Assembly: GCA_026075535.2 (NCBI GenBank)
Contig: AP026543.1
Coordinates: forward strand, 1,302,001 to 1,366,000
Reading direction: 5' to 3'
From: Tricholoma matsutake
Lineage: Eukaryota; Basidiomycota; Agaricomycetes; Agaricales; Tricholomataceae
Length of the DNA stretch: 64,000 nucleotides
Below, piece after piece: positions 9,274-18,852 of the stretch. How positions within the stretch are numbered: position 1 is the first letter of the stretch; the number at the start of each line of letters is the position of its first letter. The position numbers and the translations under genes were made by a program. The notes beneath the pieces were generated by a model. It was given only the letters and a program-made list of their open reading frames with translations, did no database searches and was not told the origin of the DNA.

Positions 9274-10355
9274 AGGTCATTGATCACAGATCCTGGCCTT
9301 ATCTCACAAAACTCAACAAACTTTTTATGAATTCAACAGCAACTGGTTGATTTGCTCATGATGGTGGAAACAACAATGGTGGGAGTGACCCAGATGACTA
9401 GAATGATGAGAAGGATGATCCACTGGCATCTGCAGATCAAGCTTCATCAACTCACAATCTTTTTCCAGCATCCATCATCACACCATTTGCTGTGATGTTT
9501 CAACTGAGCCCAGCTGCAACATCAACACCATCCCTTTCCACCTCATTGGCTGGTCCTGCTCCTTTGCCTTCATCTATCTCTCCAGCTTTTATTTCAATTA
9601 GCTCCTTATCATTATCTGGGGTGGCTGCCCCTGCATCATCAGATGCCAGGCTTCCATCTTTGTTATCAGCTGGTGCTCCCCAATTGCAAACCACTCCGTT
9701 ATCAGCCCCCCCTCCTCCAAGTCAATCACAATCTTTGTTATCAACTTCTCCTTCCATTTCACAAGCTATACCACCATCTTTGTTCTCAACAACTGAGTCA
9801 ATTGCTGCAGGGCCTCCATCATCTTCATCTGTCTCATCTAGCCTACCACCTCCATCAACAAGTATCACTGCACCATCTACTGCTCCAACTGTCTGTTCAT
9901 CTGTGTCATCAAAGAAAGGAAAGCAGTCAGCTCTTGATGATGCCAATCATGAAGGTTCATCAAAACATCATGGCCCCCAATCTAGTGCCACATCAAAGTC
10001 CAACATCTCAGCCACAGATGGCACCCTCTTGATAAACTTCCATGAATCTATGAATCACCTCTCCAATGTCATTTAGGGCAACAACTTGAACCAGCCACAC
10101 ATGATTCTCCAGGAAGCAGTCTCAAGGTTCAATGGAGAATGGGGTAAGCAGGATAAGCTTATGAATGGTCAGAAAGTTGTTCCACTTCAGCTTTTTTGTC
10201 AAGAGCTCAATATTGCATCAATGTATATTGCAACTACTTCAGGTTCCTTATGTCGTTGTTGGATTAAGACTGAATTAGGACTGTATTGGGAAGAGATCAA
10301 GGAAATTGATGAGCAGGATGAGGATGAGGATGACACAATCATGGACACTGAATGA
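9274..10355 (+). pseudogene. Myb/SANT-like Harbinger accessory ORF, C-terminal part
   Basis: From 9274 the frame continues the exon broken by E2 (DHRSWPYLTKLNKLF). A long Ser/Pro/Thr-rich linker (9492 to about 9940) follows, then a conserved-looking tail with LINFHESMNHLSNVI, FNGEWGKQDKL and LQLFCQELNIASMYI, ending in an acidic run. One in-frame stop (TAG, 10074-10076, in a context that suits a former CAG) splits the ORF into 194 and about 93 codons. Convergent orientation with the Harbinger transposase at 10526 on suggests it is that element's second protein. I cannot name the tail domain. Confidence 0.5.
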
Positions 10356-10525
10356 ATATTTTGTATGTGTGTTTACTTCATGTACCAGTCTGTATGCGAT
10401 TTCGAGTGTATCATCATTTTCTGCCACATCTAAACAAATGAGAAATATTTCACTAGAATACAGTGCAATAGTAATTGGCAAGATAAAGAATAGTATTTTT
10501 GTGAGATGTAGTTGAGCACATTTAA

Positions 10526-11236
10526 TCATATTATCATATCATTCACCATCTTCATCTTCCCCTGATGCACCATAATCATCCTCTGATTCATATCTTCCTC
10601 ATGCATCCCTCTCTCCTCCAAAATTCTCTGATAGCTTTCCCACATATTCAGAGCCATTTGATCACAACAAGCAATAACCTCAGCTGGAACATCTTCCTCA
10701 ATGTAGTTTATCTCCTGAACTCCATTGTCTCCTGCATTGGGTGCAAAGGTGGAATGTCCAGAATTTTTGTCAGGTAATTCTCCTTCCTTGGAATCATGGT
10801 GCTTCATAAAATTATGGGTGGCACAAAGGGCAGAAACAATTTGAGCCTGGACTCTGATGGAAAACTCAGGAGCAAGAAGTAGAATATGAAAATGTCATTT
10901 AAGGACTCCAAAAATACATTCAATGACATTTTGGGCCTGTGCATGTTGCAAATTGAAGAGTTCTTCTTTGTTAGCTGGTCTGAAGAATTATCTGTTATAT
11001 ATCAGCTCATATAAATCAAAAATATTACCATAGACCTGCCCACCAATGTTCAGCTAGATGATAGCAAACTCCTTGATAGGGCACAAGCAATGCTTGACAG
11101 TGTGGAAAACCAGCATCAGCCAATAGAAAACAACCATCTGGAATTTAAAGGTGATGAGCAACTTCCCAGAGACAAGCATCTGAGATTGAGCCCTCCCATC
11201 CAGTCAAGGCATAGGTAAAAAGCATGTCAAATGAAC
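10526..11236 (-). pseudogene. PIF-Harbinger transposase, C-terminal half
   Basis: In minus-strand frames I read ALTGWEGSISDACLWEVA, then NLQHAQAQNVIECIFGVLK, then LLLAPEFSIRVQAQIVSALC and HNFMKHHDSKEGE. These are the second half of a DDE_4 (Harbinger) nuclease, including the E-bearing HAQ-x-x-NVIE helix, and the family's C-terminal helix. Several stops interrupt it. It ends abruptly at the E4 terminus with TSD AGCAGAAA at 11237-11244. The matching N-terminal half is 21 kb away at 32126-32838 in the opposite orientation. Confidence 0.85.
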
Positions 11237-11244
11237 AGCAGAAA

Positions 11245-11731
11245 CAGTAATTTACTGTGCCCCACATGTCCAAGCTAGTCCATATGGAGTCCACATGAAA
11301 TCTGTGCTGACTTGGTGAGTTTAATATCTTACAAGTTCCAAGCTTTTCAAACTTTATGAAAGTCATGAAGTGCCTACAAAATAAAGGTGTGCAGAGCAAA
11401 AATTGAACCCAAGACCTCAGCATACATCATCACATGAAAAACTAAACACATGTGCTCAACCAGTTGAGCCACAGGAGCATTGTTTGTCAGTAATATATAG
11501 TTTATTTATAACACTCAAACTCAAACTCAAGTATTTATCTCTCGAAAATCACACAATTAAGAACATACAGTCAAAGAAATACAAAAAAGACCTCCATCAT
11601 GCAAGATGCAAGAGGGAGGGGTATTAATTATAACTACATTACAAACTCAGCCCCTCATGCTACACATGAGGGGGAGTGAACAAACTACAGATTTTAAAAA
11701 AAAAACTCCCCACACAAAATGTGGGGGAGGG
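11245..11731 (-). mobile_element. Composite hAT-like element E4, right part
   Basis: It starts (in + coordinates) with CAGTAATTTACTGTGCCCCA, the hAT-A terminus, directly after AGCAGAAA. It contains a tRNA-like segment and the CCCTC hairpin array and stops at a gypsy LTR after GAGGG (11727-11731). The 8-bp site AGCAGAAA equals the inverse of TTTCTGCT that precedes the left part of E4 at 32831-32838. The 5-bp GAGGG likewise matches CCCTC at 34628-34632. The two parts were therefore one element. Confidence 0.85.
11400..11478 (-). other. tRNA-like segment of E4 (right)
   Basis: On the minus strand it reads TGGCTCAACTGGTTGAGC (A-box-like) and, about 50 bp on, GGTTCAATTT (B-box-like). It faces the right terminus of E4 as in E1-E3. 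Confidence 0.6.
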
Positions 11732-12152
11732 TATAAGGGCAACCTCAGCCTCTAGCAAAGGGAAATCCAAAGTTAAAATCATACTACATATTACAGGGAT
11801 TGGGGGTGCACCTAGCAAAGGGAAATCTGAAGAGAAAACTCTAAGGATCCCTTTGCCAATGCCCAGTATATGTGAAGACAGCAAAAATCAAATAATAACC
11901 TAAAAATAGAAAAGGCAGAGGCAGATCAAGGCCACCAAATGACATCATACCAAGGGGTAGATGTCGGAAGGGGTGCTCTGCCTCTAAATATAAAACTGTC
12001 AACATGCACAAACATGATAGAAAGGGAAATTAGTAATAAAATCTGGAAAAATCATAGAGAATGAAGAATAGAAGGAAATGAAGTGAGGAACAATATAGAA
12101 CAAACATAAAAAATAGGAGGACACACAGGGCACCCCCCCTAGTCCCCTTACA
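11732..12152 (-). mobile_element. 3' LTR of gypsy copy G1
   Basis: Read on the minus strand it begins TGTAAGGGGACTAGG and ends GGTTGCCCTTATA, as do the LTRs at 34633, 37953, 50549 and 57928. The internal region adjoining it (12153 on) carries the purine tract CTTAGAGAAGAGGTGT, the expected polypurine site. The outer flank GAGGG is the target duplication shared with the LTR at 34633-35057. Confidence 0.9.
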
Positions 12153-13259
12153 ACACCTCTTCTCTAAGATGCATTGCCCTGATGCATTTGAAATCGCATA
12201 CAACCAAAGTCAGTGACTTGAATGCAGCGCGGTGCAGCAGTGTGCTGTTGGTGGAATTCCTTGACTAACTGAGGGGCATTCACTTCAGACTCTCTGACCC
12301 ATGAGTTTTCCTCATACCCATAACCCTTCCAATGCACCAAATACTGGATTTTTCAATGCAACTGGCTGTCCAAGATTGACTCGACTTCATATTGGGGTTC
12401 TCCCTTGATCACTGTAGGTGGTGGTGGTGGACGTGAATGGCATCCCAGGAATGGATGTGGGAGAGCTGGAAGAAGTTTGACAATGTGGAAGACTGGGTGG
12501 AGTCTTGACATAGAGGCTGGGAGGCATAGACGATAATCATGCATTCCAACACACCTGATAAGGGGGAAAGGTCCCAGGAAGCAATGAGCAAGTTTCTTGG
12601 ATGGATGCATAGTGGAGATGTCACTGGAGTCAAGATAAACTTGATCACCAACCTTGTACTGAGGGGTCAGAGAATGGTGTTGGTTGTAAAAGTGTGCCAT
12701 GTCATCTTTCACCTTTGCTAAGGCTGCCTTTGCCTCCTCCAAGCTATCACGCATGGGTTCTGTGAACTCATTCACTGTCTCAATGTGTGAGGGAGTTTGG
12801 CAAGGTTCAAATCCCATGTGTGGATGTTGTCCAGTGTCTAAGAGGAAATGGGTCTGTTGAGTGGAAGCATGGACATGGTTTTGTATCCAAACTTGGCCAA
12901 GGGGAGAAGATCATCCCAATTGTCCTGGCACTCATTGACAAAGATGCGGATGTACTGCTCCAGTTCCTGGTTGACTTGCTCAGTCTGGCCATCAGTTTGT
13001 GGATGATAAGTGGTCAAAGCAAGGAGTTTGATCCCAGAAGTCAGTACAGCTTGCGAGTGAACTCTGCCATGAACTGAGGGCCATGATCAGAGAGGAAAGC
13101 ACCAGGAAGTACATGTAATTTCCACACATGGTGGAGGTAGAGTCAGGTGGCACCCAGGGTGCTGACAGTGGTGTGAGTAGGAATGAAGTGAGCGCATTCT
13201 CCCACTGAATCAACTGTGCACATCACCGCATCAAACCCATTTGACTCTGGCAACTCCAC
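12153..13259 (-). pseudogene. G1 gypsy integrase C-terminus and chromodomain
   Basis: Minus-strand frames match gypsy copy G3 almost throughout: the last part of the integrase core, the linker (VYLDSSDISTMHPSKKLAH) and the chromodomain start (PQYEVESILDS). Stops and shifts, many at former CpG sites, break it into pieces. This segment is the 3' part of G1's pol gene. E3 inserted at 13260-13267 separates it from the RT part. Confidence 0.9.
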
Positions 13260-13458
13260 CACAAAGTGCCCCACCTTTCCTAGTGGACTCCGACTGGAGT
13301 CCACTGGGACTGGTCACCAGCCAACTGCCTGCAAAGTTGCCAGTCCAGTCCCAGTCCAGTCTGACCAGACTCCAAGTGGAATCCACTCAAACACTGGATT
13401 CCACTCGGACTGGTCCAGTGGAGTCCAGTTGGATTCCGCTGAAAAAGTGTGTAAGAAA

Positions 13459-13532
13459 AGGAATTGAACCCAGATCCCTGTAGGTTGCTTATGTAATCAT
13501 AATGCACAATATAACCATTACACCACAGTACC
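13459..13532 (-). other. tRNA-like segment of E3 (left)
   Basis: The minus strand shows GTGGTGTAATGGTTATATTG (A-box-like) and GGGTTCAATTCC (B-box-like). It faces the left end of E3. Confidence 0.6.
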
Positions 13533-13599
13533 TTGTGTAAGGTATCATCTACTTGCATTAGGTACCATGGTGTGGCTGTGTATGACAAAGCATATTGCC

Positions 13600-14460
13600 G
13601 CATCATCAAATGTGCCAGCTCATCACTCACCACCACCACCACCACTGTCGATGCCACCTCCCTCCCTCCTCTCTCTACCACCACCACCACTGCATGGACA
13701 CCCACTGCCACCGCTCCCACACCCAATCTGCCATCACCACCACCCGCAAACGAGCCAAATGGATGTGCCCTAGGTAAGTTTTTTTTTCGTTTGCTTTTTG
13801 TTTTTATATACTAACTAACCAGTTTCTTTAGTTTTCTAGGTTATAATCTACTGGTAACGACACCACCACCCACAAATGAGCCGACTGGACAGAATGTGGA
13901 CCCAAATGACACAGATTGCATTGTTTGGGCCCTACATAAGTTTTTTTCATTTGCTTTTTGTTTTTATAAACTAACTAACTTGTTTCTTTTGTTTTGTAGG
14001 TTCTACTCTACTGGTAACGACAGCCAGATGCAAGACAACCCTACACACCCACCCCATGCCTGCGAGCCCCTGCTCGTAGGGTGGATTGTGAGTGTCACCA
14101 GGACCCCCAGAATGCAAAGCAATGGGGCCAACGACACACCACCCGCCTCCAGCCCCTTGAGCAACTGCTCGGGGGGTGGATCACAGGTGGAATGGAGGTG
14201 ACAACAGCAAACAATGACAGGGCAACGCCAATGCCAACATGGAATGATGGGGATCAACCCAGACCCAATGACACCCATGCCAGCCCCCTCCTCCCTGTCC
14301 AAACAGGATGTGAGGGTGTTGATAAAGGGTAGGAGATGGCAGAGGGGTACTGGGAGACCTGCGGAGCAGGATACCCACCTGGTAAGCACCCACCTACCCC
14401 CTCCCTTGCATGCCACATCACTGACCCCTCCCCCCCCAACCCCTCCAAACTAGGAGACCT
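13600..14460 (+). repeat. Intron/exon payload of E3
   Basis: Intron 1 at 13774-13839 runs from GTAAGTTTT to TTTCTAG with CTAACTAAC inside. A second unit ends TTTTGTAG at 13999 but its donor now reads ATAAGT near 13936, so splicing there is probably lost by a G-to-A change. A C-rich third intron runs 14382-14453 (GTAAGCACC to AACTAG). Exons start GTTATAATCTACTGGTAACG and GTTCTACTCTACTGGTAACG, which shows exon duplication. Hairpins such as GCGAGCCCCTGCTCGTAGGG occur in the exons. Confidence 0.65.
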
Positions 14461-14600
14461 GCAAAACCAACAACACACCCACCCCATGCTGATGAGCACC
14501 TGCTCGTCAGGTGGATGGCAGGTAGACCAGGGCTACAGTGACCACAGCACCCATCCCCATGCCTACGAGCCTCTGCTCATAGGGTGGATGACAGGTGCGG

Positions 14601-15705
14601 TGATGATGCTCAACCCAGGAAAACCACCAGAACTGCCGATGAGGCAATTGATGATGTTTGCGACGAGTCACAGGAGGGTTGCGAGACGTTCTGAAAGTTC
14701 ATGGTCAAACCTCTGATAAGATTACTAGTTAACACTAGTCGTGAAGGTAGTGTTATGTGAGATGAAGGTGTTTGTTGTAGTCCAATTGAGTATCGATCAA
14801 TATCAAGGGCGATCAATGAGATCGATGGTATACGAAGGGTGCAGCAAACTGCTATGAAGTGTTGGAAGGGTTGCTAGAACCAATGACGAGAGGATCAAGG
14901 GAGGATCAAGGATGTGACGATTGCAGAGGTTTCTCGTCGATTGAGAAAACCCACAGAGACTTAGATTGTTTTTTAGAAAGCTGATCAGATGCTTAGAACT
15001 GTATACAAGACGATATGTGAAGACGATTTCTTGTTATTTCCCAGTAGATACTACAGAGTTTTATATGTTTTAAAGAAACTTCCTAAAATGGAATGAGAAA
15101 CATGTGTAGAACATGAGGCAAAAGATATGAGTTAAGGCACAAGGCCATAAAGGAGACTGGAATCCGAACAAGAAAGATATATATATCATATGATGAAAGA
15201 GTAATAAAAGGAAAGAACTAAAAGAGACTGTCCTTTGTGTATAAACTGCGCTAAGTCTCGCAATAATGCATCCAGTGGGTTCTGTGCGCGATAGGGACTT
15301 GGAATGAGGCTGACCTATGATCAGCAGGTTTGAGCACGAGTTGGAATATGTCCTAGTGCATGGTCTTCCACCATTTAGATAATGAAGGCGGCGCCTGATG
15401 TCACTCGTAGTTTCTTGATATTGATCTATGATGCTCGATCATGGTTGTGGCTTGTTCGAAGTTGGTCGGGGATGTTTGGTGGTCATGTAGGGGAATCTTA
15501 GGGACTTTTGGGGTAGTCCTAAGGTTGTGCGATGTGGTCTTTTGATACTATCGATGTTGCTGGTGATGTTTCGATGTGGTTGATATGATATCACGATCGA
15601 TAGAGTGTGTCACACTGCGTCTGGGACGTTGTAGGAGTTAGCCGATGTGATTAGAATGATGCTAAAGTGTTGAATCAGTCCTTGAGCCGAGAAGATGACC
15701 TATCA
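14601..15705 (+). mobile_element. Solo LTR of about 1.1 kb inside E3
   Basis: It starts TGATGATGCTCAACCC and ends GACCTATCA (TG...CA). GCGG flanks both sides (14597-14600 and 15706-15709), consistent with a 4-bp target duplication. The end sequence recurs at 28737-28745, and the start and end recur in shorter form at 23401-23841. It has no open frame. I cannot tell whether the parent was Copia or Gypsy. Confidence 0.65.
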
Positions 15706-15774
15706 GCGGCTTGCTACAGTGACAGATGCATCTGAGGAGTGGGTGATGACACCCACCCCAGACTGCATCCCCAA

Positions 15775-16035
15775 ACCCCCCCTCCCCTGCATTTTGTGTG
15801 GGGAGGGGTCTTTATTATTTTTAATTTATCTCTGCCCCCCCCCCCCCCCCCCACACCAAATACAAGGGGTATATATATTGTAGTACTTACATATCCCCCC
15901 TCATGCTGAACGCAAGGGGTTTAGTTTTTTATGTACATAGCAGTAATCCCCCCCATCTCACAAGATGCGAGAGGGGTTTTTTTTTGTTTATTATTATATT
16001 ATACCCACTCCCTCATGGCCTACATGAGGGATGTG
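15775..16035. repeat. CCCTC/GAGGG hairpin array of E3
   Basis: Five palindromes with C-rich left and G-rich right arms at spacing near 60 bp, for example CCCTCATGGCCTACATGAGG. Long C runs (15835-15852) may contain length errors. Confidence 0.65.
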
Positions 16036-16136
16036 GTTAATTAAAATTTTTTGATCTTAATTGTTTGAAAAATGCCTCCTCGAAGAATATGAAAAGTTGA
16101 GTCATAAATAAACCTTATATTGATCTCTAATAAGTC

Positions 16137-16220
16137 TCCTGTTGCTCAAGTGGTTGAGCACACTTGTTTGGTTTGTCATGTGATTCCTTATGGTGAGGTC
16201 TTGAGTTCAATTCCTGCTGT
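16137..16220 (+). other. tRNA-like segment of E3 (right)
   Basis: It carries A-box-like TTGCTCAAGTGGTTGAGC and B-box-like GAGTTCAATTCC. It is close in sequence to the E4 copy at 11400-11478 and faces the right terminus. Confidence 0.65.
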
Positions 16221-16472
16221 ACACAAATTTATTTTGTGGGTACTTTAAGAAATTTCACCAAGTCTGAAGTCCTTTGAGCTCATATCTAATTGACTTATAT
16301 CATTTGGTTGAAATGCATTCTACTCAGACTCCACTTGGACTCCACTTGGACTCCAGTGGGGGATTGAACTCTACATGACTTAATGTAGTTCAATTGGACT
16401 CCACTCAGACTCCAGTCAGTCCAGTCAGAGTCCACTAGGACAGGTGGGGGACTGTAAAGTACTGCACAAAGT

Positions 16473-18668
16473 CAATGCTGACAACATCCCAACAACTCTC
16501 TGGAACAGGAAGAGGGTGTAGCTTGCCAATGGGTTTGCAATGAGGAATCTTGGTGCATAAACAAAGGTCACATGTGTGACAATACTGACCAATGAGCCAT
16601 GACATTTGTGGCCACCAATAATTCTGTGAGGTGAGCTCCAAGGTCTTCCAGTGTCCAGGATGACCAGCAATCTGTGAGTCATGGTGTTGGGATATGATGT
16701 GCCAGTGAAGGTCTGGATCATTGGGGACGTAGATGCAATCCCTGAAATACAACAAGTCCTCTTTTTCAGCCCACTCTGCCACACACAAGGAAAGGGTGGA
16801 TCCCTTCCTCAGTTCTTTAACAGCTTGGGCAACAACATCCTCATGTAAACCACTACAGTTTGCATGATGAATGTCACATAGGATGTCCCACTCCTCCCCC
16901 TGGGGTGCGATGCCTTCCAGTGCCCAAATGCTGAACAGGTCTGGCTGCAACAACACAATGTTTTGATTGTCATTGCTGCCATCCCCATGGTCTGCACATT
17001 GGGAGAGGGCATCGGTCTTCCCCATGCTGCAACCCAGATGGTGGTGCAAGGAGAAGTCAAATCTGGATAGATACAGGGACCAATGAGCTTGACGACAGTT
17101 CAATTTCTTGGCCATCATAAAGTACTCGAGATTCTTGTGATCTGTCCAAATTTCCACCTTGTGTTGGGCACCCTCGAGGAAGTGTCGCCACTCCTCAAGT
17201 GCATGCATTATCACCAACATCTCCTTGTTATGGATCTCGTAGTTTTGCTCTACAGCACTAAGGCCTTCGGAGTAGAACACAACAGGATGCCACTTCTGGT
17301 CCTCCAGAGACTGCTGAGACAACACCGTGCCCATTGCAAAGTCAGAACTGTCGGCTTCTACATGAAAAGGATGTGAATTGTCAGCAAAGGTAAGAATGGG
17401 AGCGGAAGTGACCATCTTCTTAAGCTTTTCAAATGCCTCCTGTTGTGCATTATCTGACCTCCATGCCTCCTTTCCTGTCAAGTCAAACAGTGGTCGTGCA
17501 TGATGTGAGAAATCCTTGATAAAATGCCGATAGAAATTGATGAAGCCCAGGAAAGACTGCACCTCTTTTTTGTTTGTGGGTGTTGGCCAAGCCGTAACCC
17601 CATTCACCTTGATAGGATCCATCTCCACCTGACCCTCCAAGATAATCAGGCCGAGGTACTCAATCTTGGGCTTCTCAAACTCGCACTTGTCCTGACAGAG
17701 GTAGAGTTTATACCATCAAAGCCATTCTAGGATGAGGCGTGTGATGCAATGGTGCTCTTCAACCGTGCAAGTGAAGATGAGGATGTCATCAAGATAGATG
17801 CAAACAACACCTTTGAGGATGAGGTCATGGAAAATGTCATTCATCATGGTCTGAAAGGTGGAAGGACTATTAGTAAGGCCAAAGAACATGATGAGTGGTT
17901 CAAAAAGACCACGGTTGGTATGAAAGGCTGCCTTCCACTCATCTCCCTCCTTTAGCCTCACATTATTGTAGCCCCAATGGATGTCAAGCTTGGTGAAGTA
18001 TTGGGCTCCATGGAGCTGGTTCACGAGTTTGGAGATGAGAGGCAATGGGCAGTGATTCTTGACCATGATGTCGTTGAGCCTTCTGTAGTCTTGAACCAGT
18101 TGAAGTGAGCCATCCTTCTTCTTGACAAAGAAAAAGGGAGAGGCCATGGGTGACTTCAATGGTTGAATACATCCAGAGGCCAGGTGCTCATCAATGAACT
18201 GGTCAAGCTGTCGCTGTTCTTCAGGAGAGAGAGGATAGACCTTGCAGGATGAAGGGGTTGCACCATGGGTGAGTTCAATTGCATGATCCCACAGCTTGCG
18301 CACAGGGAGAGAGTCAAACAATTCCTTGGAGAACACGTCCACGAACTCATGGAGATGAGGAAGCAAGGAATTAGTAGAGGATTTAGCAGCATTGTTTTTG
18401 CCAAAATCACCTTCTGCTTTCCTAATTGAGTGACAGCAAACAGGGCATGCTCACTATGATCTTTGTAACAGAGGACCAGGTCTACAACCTCTTGGATGGC
18501 ACCAGCTTCATTTGAGGACCCATCCACATTATAAACAGGTATCGGACATGAGAGTGAGCGAGTATTCAGGCAATGTTGTTGTGTGAGATGGGCATCAATG
18601 AAGAGACCAGTCACACCAGAGTCCAGGAGTGCAGAGACACCAAGTATCTGTCCAGTGTTGGTAGTCAT
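16473..18668 (-). pseudogene. G1 gypsy pol: protease, RT, RNase H, integrase zinc region
   Basis: On the minus strand from 18668 down: protease remnant (LLDSGVTGLFIDAH), RT ([38 protein letters not shown]), RNase H (EADSSDFAMGTVLSQ, IWTDHKNLEYFMMAKK) and integrase zinc region (HDSQIAGHPGHWK, CHTCDLCL). The 401-codon open stretch (16435-17640) is the longest left. Frameshifts and stops at former CpG sites inactivate the rest. Gag, primer site and 5' LTR are missing here. The sequence stops at 18668, where the inversion breakpoint lies. Confidence 0.9.
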
Positions 18669-18852
18669 GTATATAGTACATCTTATATACTGTGAGAAGA
18701 CCAGTTTTCAAATATTTACAAAATGATGCAATTGGCAACTGTACTGACCCCAAATGGGGGCAACCACAACCAAAAAAAAGACTGGACCAAGGTTTGGTCC
18801 AGTTCAGTCCTATGGGCATTTTCAGTCCTGTAGACTGGACCTTGAAACACTA
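18669..18852. mobile_element. Terminal fragment of a hAT-C-type element at the breakpoint
   Basis: The segment ends GACTGGACCTTGAAACACTA, matching the right end of the hAT element at 50033-52390 (TGGACTTTCAAACACTA). Both share GACCCCAAA..GGGGCAAC upstream. Its left end is not typical and its flank GCTGAACC has no partner nearby. It sits exactly between the gypsy G1 sequence and the hAT-T gene. Confidence 0.55.

Larger units (their letters stand above)
13268..16464. mobile_element. Composite hAT-like element E3 (hAT-A family) inside G1
   Basis: The right end is TGGGGGACTGTAAAGTACTG. The left end begins GCCCCACCTTTCCTAGTGG and lacks about 12 terminal bases. The 8-bp duplication CACAAAGT lies at 13260-13267 and 16465-16472. 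In intact gypsy copy G3 the site is uninterrupted (inverse ACTTTGTG, 56808-56815). Content is tRNA-like segment, intron payload, hairpins, a 1.1-kb solo LTR, CCCTC hairpins, tRNA-like segment. No transposase is seen. Confidence 0.85.

Noticed and set aside
9492..10076. A standalone 194-residue Ser/Pro-rich secreted protein.
   Set aside because: No signal peptide; the same frame continues beyond the stop and joins an upstream Myb/SANT-like exon across E2.
3333..16220. Genuine tRNA genes at the tRNA-like segments.
   Set aside because: A and B boxes are present, but I cannot fold a clean acceptor or anticodon arm and spacing varies; they recur only inside hAT-A composites.
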